64,000 nt of DNA, from positions 125,445,518 through 125,509,517 of the forward strand of contig CM043968.1 in NCBI GenBank assembly GCA_014529385.2, written 5' to 3'. A program made the position numbers and the translations under genes. This stretch comes from Adiantum capillus-veneris. Taxonomy: Eukaryota; Streptophyta; Polypodiopsida; Polypodiales; Pteridaceae. This document shows, piece after piece, positions 62,874 to 64,000 of this stretch. Position 1 is the stretch's first letter. Each line of letters opens with the position of its first letter. The notes beneath the pieces were generated by a model. That model did not search any database, was not told the DNA's origin, and saw only the letters and a list, made by a program, of their open reading frames with translations.

Positions 62874-63583
62874 TCTTACCTATTGATCATTCCCAAAACC
62901 AATAAAAACTCTGCTGTCTCATGGGGTTGAAAATCAACAAGAACGCACTCCACCTTTGGTGCCTTCTCAATTGAGATGTCATTCTCATTCATCCACCGCA
63001 TCCATGCCTCCAATCTATGATTACCATCCCAAACCACAAAGTACCTCTCAACCATGTGACTAAGCTCGGGGATTTGACGAAGCTCCTCATCCAAATCATA
63101 TGACATTGCAAGATCTCTCGAAGTGTGACCACGATGAGAAAATTGCTTATGATCCTCCCCAGGAATCCGTTCACTAACAATAAATCTTGCCATGGTTGGT
63201 TGGTAGCTTTTGTTTGCAATGGAGAGTTGTAAATCCACCACATGGTCATCATGCATGCGGATGGCGGGGTTTGAAAGAAGTCGACATAGAGGCAAGCGTG
63301 GAAGTTTGCCATCGTATGGAGCTCTATGAGAATCCACCCACCCTGATGAAATCTGCTTGTCGACCACATTTATAAACGCTTCATCTCTTACATCTTCAAT
63401 TGTGGTAGCTGTTTCCACAGGATGACTCAATCCTCCATTTGATTGTGTTGTTCCATCCACTCCGATTACGATAGACACAATCCGATCTAAAGAACTCAAG
63501 GCTTGAGATTGTTCGGTCTCTTGAGTGCATCGTGGAGGGACTTCTTGCGACGTAGTAACATCAACCTCATCCACCCACGGCAC
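62874..63583 (-). pseudogene. ParB/Srx-like domain exon
   Basis: The minus-strand frame of about 235 codons carries the fold pattern LPLCRLLSNPAIRMHDDHVV then LQLSIANKSYQPTMARFIV, then YFVVWDGNHRLEAWMRW, then KVECVLVDFQPHETAEFLLV and GMIN. DGNHR is the ParB-like nucleotide-handling motif (usually DGxHR or GxxR), and an Asn follows the final helix as in the family. The frame is open throughout. It starts in a non-ATG context; an ATG at 63612-63614 is one frame away. The donor GTAAGA follows MINR. Confidence 0.75.
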
Positions 63584-63611
63584 CAGTATTTTTGGATTGA
63601 TTTCTTGTTCT

Positions 63612-63790
63612 CATACTTGCGCTAAAGAATTAAAGAAGATAGATATAAGTATGACTTATGAGAAATTGTAGCTAAGAGTTTGAGAAAGATAAGTGAGCAA
63701 AAGAAGACTCGACAGAGAGAGATCTGTGTAATACAAGAAAATAGAGACGAGGAAAGTGAAAAGAGTGTGTCAATGCTCTTTATAAAGCTT
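63612..63790 (-). promoter_or_regulatory. Possible promoter of the ParB-methylase locus
   Basis: On the minus strand a TATAAA (plus-strand TTTATA, 63779-63784) lies about 165 bases before the first ATG (63612-63614), followed by a pyrimidine-rich leader (TCTCTCTCTGTC around 63720). Such a layout fits a plant core promoter. The palindrome CTTTATAAAG would serve either strand. Confidence 0.4.
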
Positions 63791-64000
63791 TTAAATTTTA
63801 TTAATTAAAATCAATTTTTTATTTAATTAAATTAATCAATTTTAATTAATTTAAAATGTGTGTGTGTGAGAGGTGGGTGAAGGTGTGTGTGTGTGTGTGT
63901 GTACGCACGCACGTGTGTGTGTTGGCGTGTGCATGTGTGTGTGCACACACACGAGCACGCCAATGTGTGTGTGTGTGTGTGTTTACACACACACACACAC
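63790..64000. repeat. AT-rich stretch and (GT)n/(AC)n at window end
   Basis: 63790-63855 is TTAATTAA-rich; 63856-64000 is mostly GT alternating with GCGCACG-type steps and switches to AC at the very end, giving Z-DNA-prone sequence and an inverted repeat of GT with AC. Confidence 0.85.

Larger units (their letters stand above)
59283..63614 (-). pseudogene. ParB-like/DNA-methylase fusion, multi-exon, damaged
   Basis: The minus-strand locus opens near 63612 and closes near 59290. The first long exon (63583-62874) is a ParB-like domain. Then come several short exons with GT/AG-like edges: QKFSERARLAAERVLNF (62738-62604), a Lys/Glu-rich exon (62513-62228), then 62150-62014, 61940-61735, 61630-61432, a nuclear-signal-bearing exon (61345-60962), 60930-60795, and a methylase body (60714-60372). 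The last two are 60260-60067 and 59972 leftward, with the methylase motif I. The splice from VERSPPFA to R-WVLGTFTDMG yields the classic beta-class context before motif I. Frameshifts near 63600 and 61500 and three in-frame stops near 60600 show decay. The order ParB, then methylase, matches bacterial and phage fusion methylases. Confidence 0.7.

Overview
The window looks like nuclear DNA of a land plant with a large, transposon-rich genome. The evidence is a plant-type LSM1 gene split by spliceosomal introns, telo-boxes (TAGGGTTT) in its leader, Ty3/gypsy and Ty1/copia elements primed by initiator tRNA-Met (TGGTATCAGAGC), a hAT transposon, Helitron and LINE remnants, and many long GA/CT tracts. 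No bacterial, organellar, rRNA, tRNA or CRISPR feature was recognised. The ParB-like/DNA-methylase gene at the right end and the very long intron would suit a seed-free plant such as a fern, but that is an inference and I cannot name the species.

The one confident functional gene is LSM1, plus strand, 8571-50687. It has five coding exons giving a 127-residue protein with no stop or frameshift and canonical GT/AG junctions. Exon 1 lies at 8571-8628 and exon 2 at 48928-48996, so intron 1 is 40,299 nt. Its two ends (8629-10578 and about 48341-48927) look like ordinary intron; the roughly 37.8 kb between them is a nest of transposable elements.

Inside intron 1, from left to right: a gutted gypsy-like element with about 1.7 kb LTRs (10579-23019), split by a younger structurally complete but coding-dead gypsy element (12863-19487); an LTR relic carrying a solo LTR on the minus strand (24050-25209, TSD TCTCC); a non-autonomous minus-strand LTR element, family B (25757-29720), carrying a solo LTR of the same family on the plus strand (26990-28191, TSD TTAGG); unassigned DNA with a broken Cys-rich ORF; several LTR fragments (33869-35425); and a second copy of B (35490-46898). 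That second copy was itself interrupted by a rearranged gypsy element with an inverted 5' half (36140-41870) and by a hAT transposon (42423-45586, TSD GTGCCAAC). The 3' end of another gypsy element (46900-48340) closes the block.

The left flank (1-8200) holds a decayed gypsy pol (2950-4312), the 5' end of a copia element (6180-6939, minus), a Helitron helicase scrap (6950-7432, minus) and GA tracts leading into the LSM1 promoter. The right flank (50700-64000) holds unassigned AT-rich DNA, a CTAG-rich stretch (52700-54170), short tandem duplications, an endonuclease-type pseudogene (58388-58760), and on the minus strand a multi-exon gene or pseudogene (59280-63614). This last locus joins a ParB-like domain to a DNA adenine/cytosine-N4 methylase C-terminus, an architecture familiar from phages and bacteria. 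It has in-frame stops and no visible catalytic DPPY-type motif.
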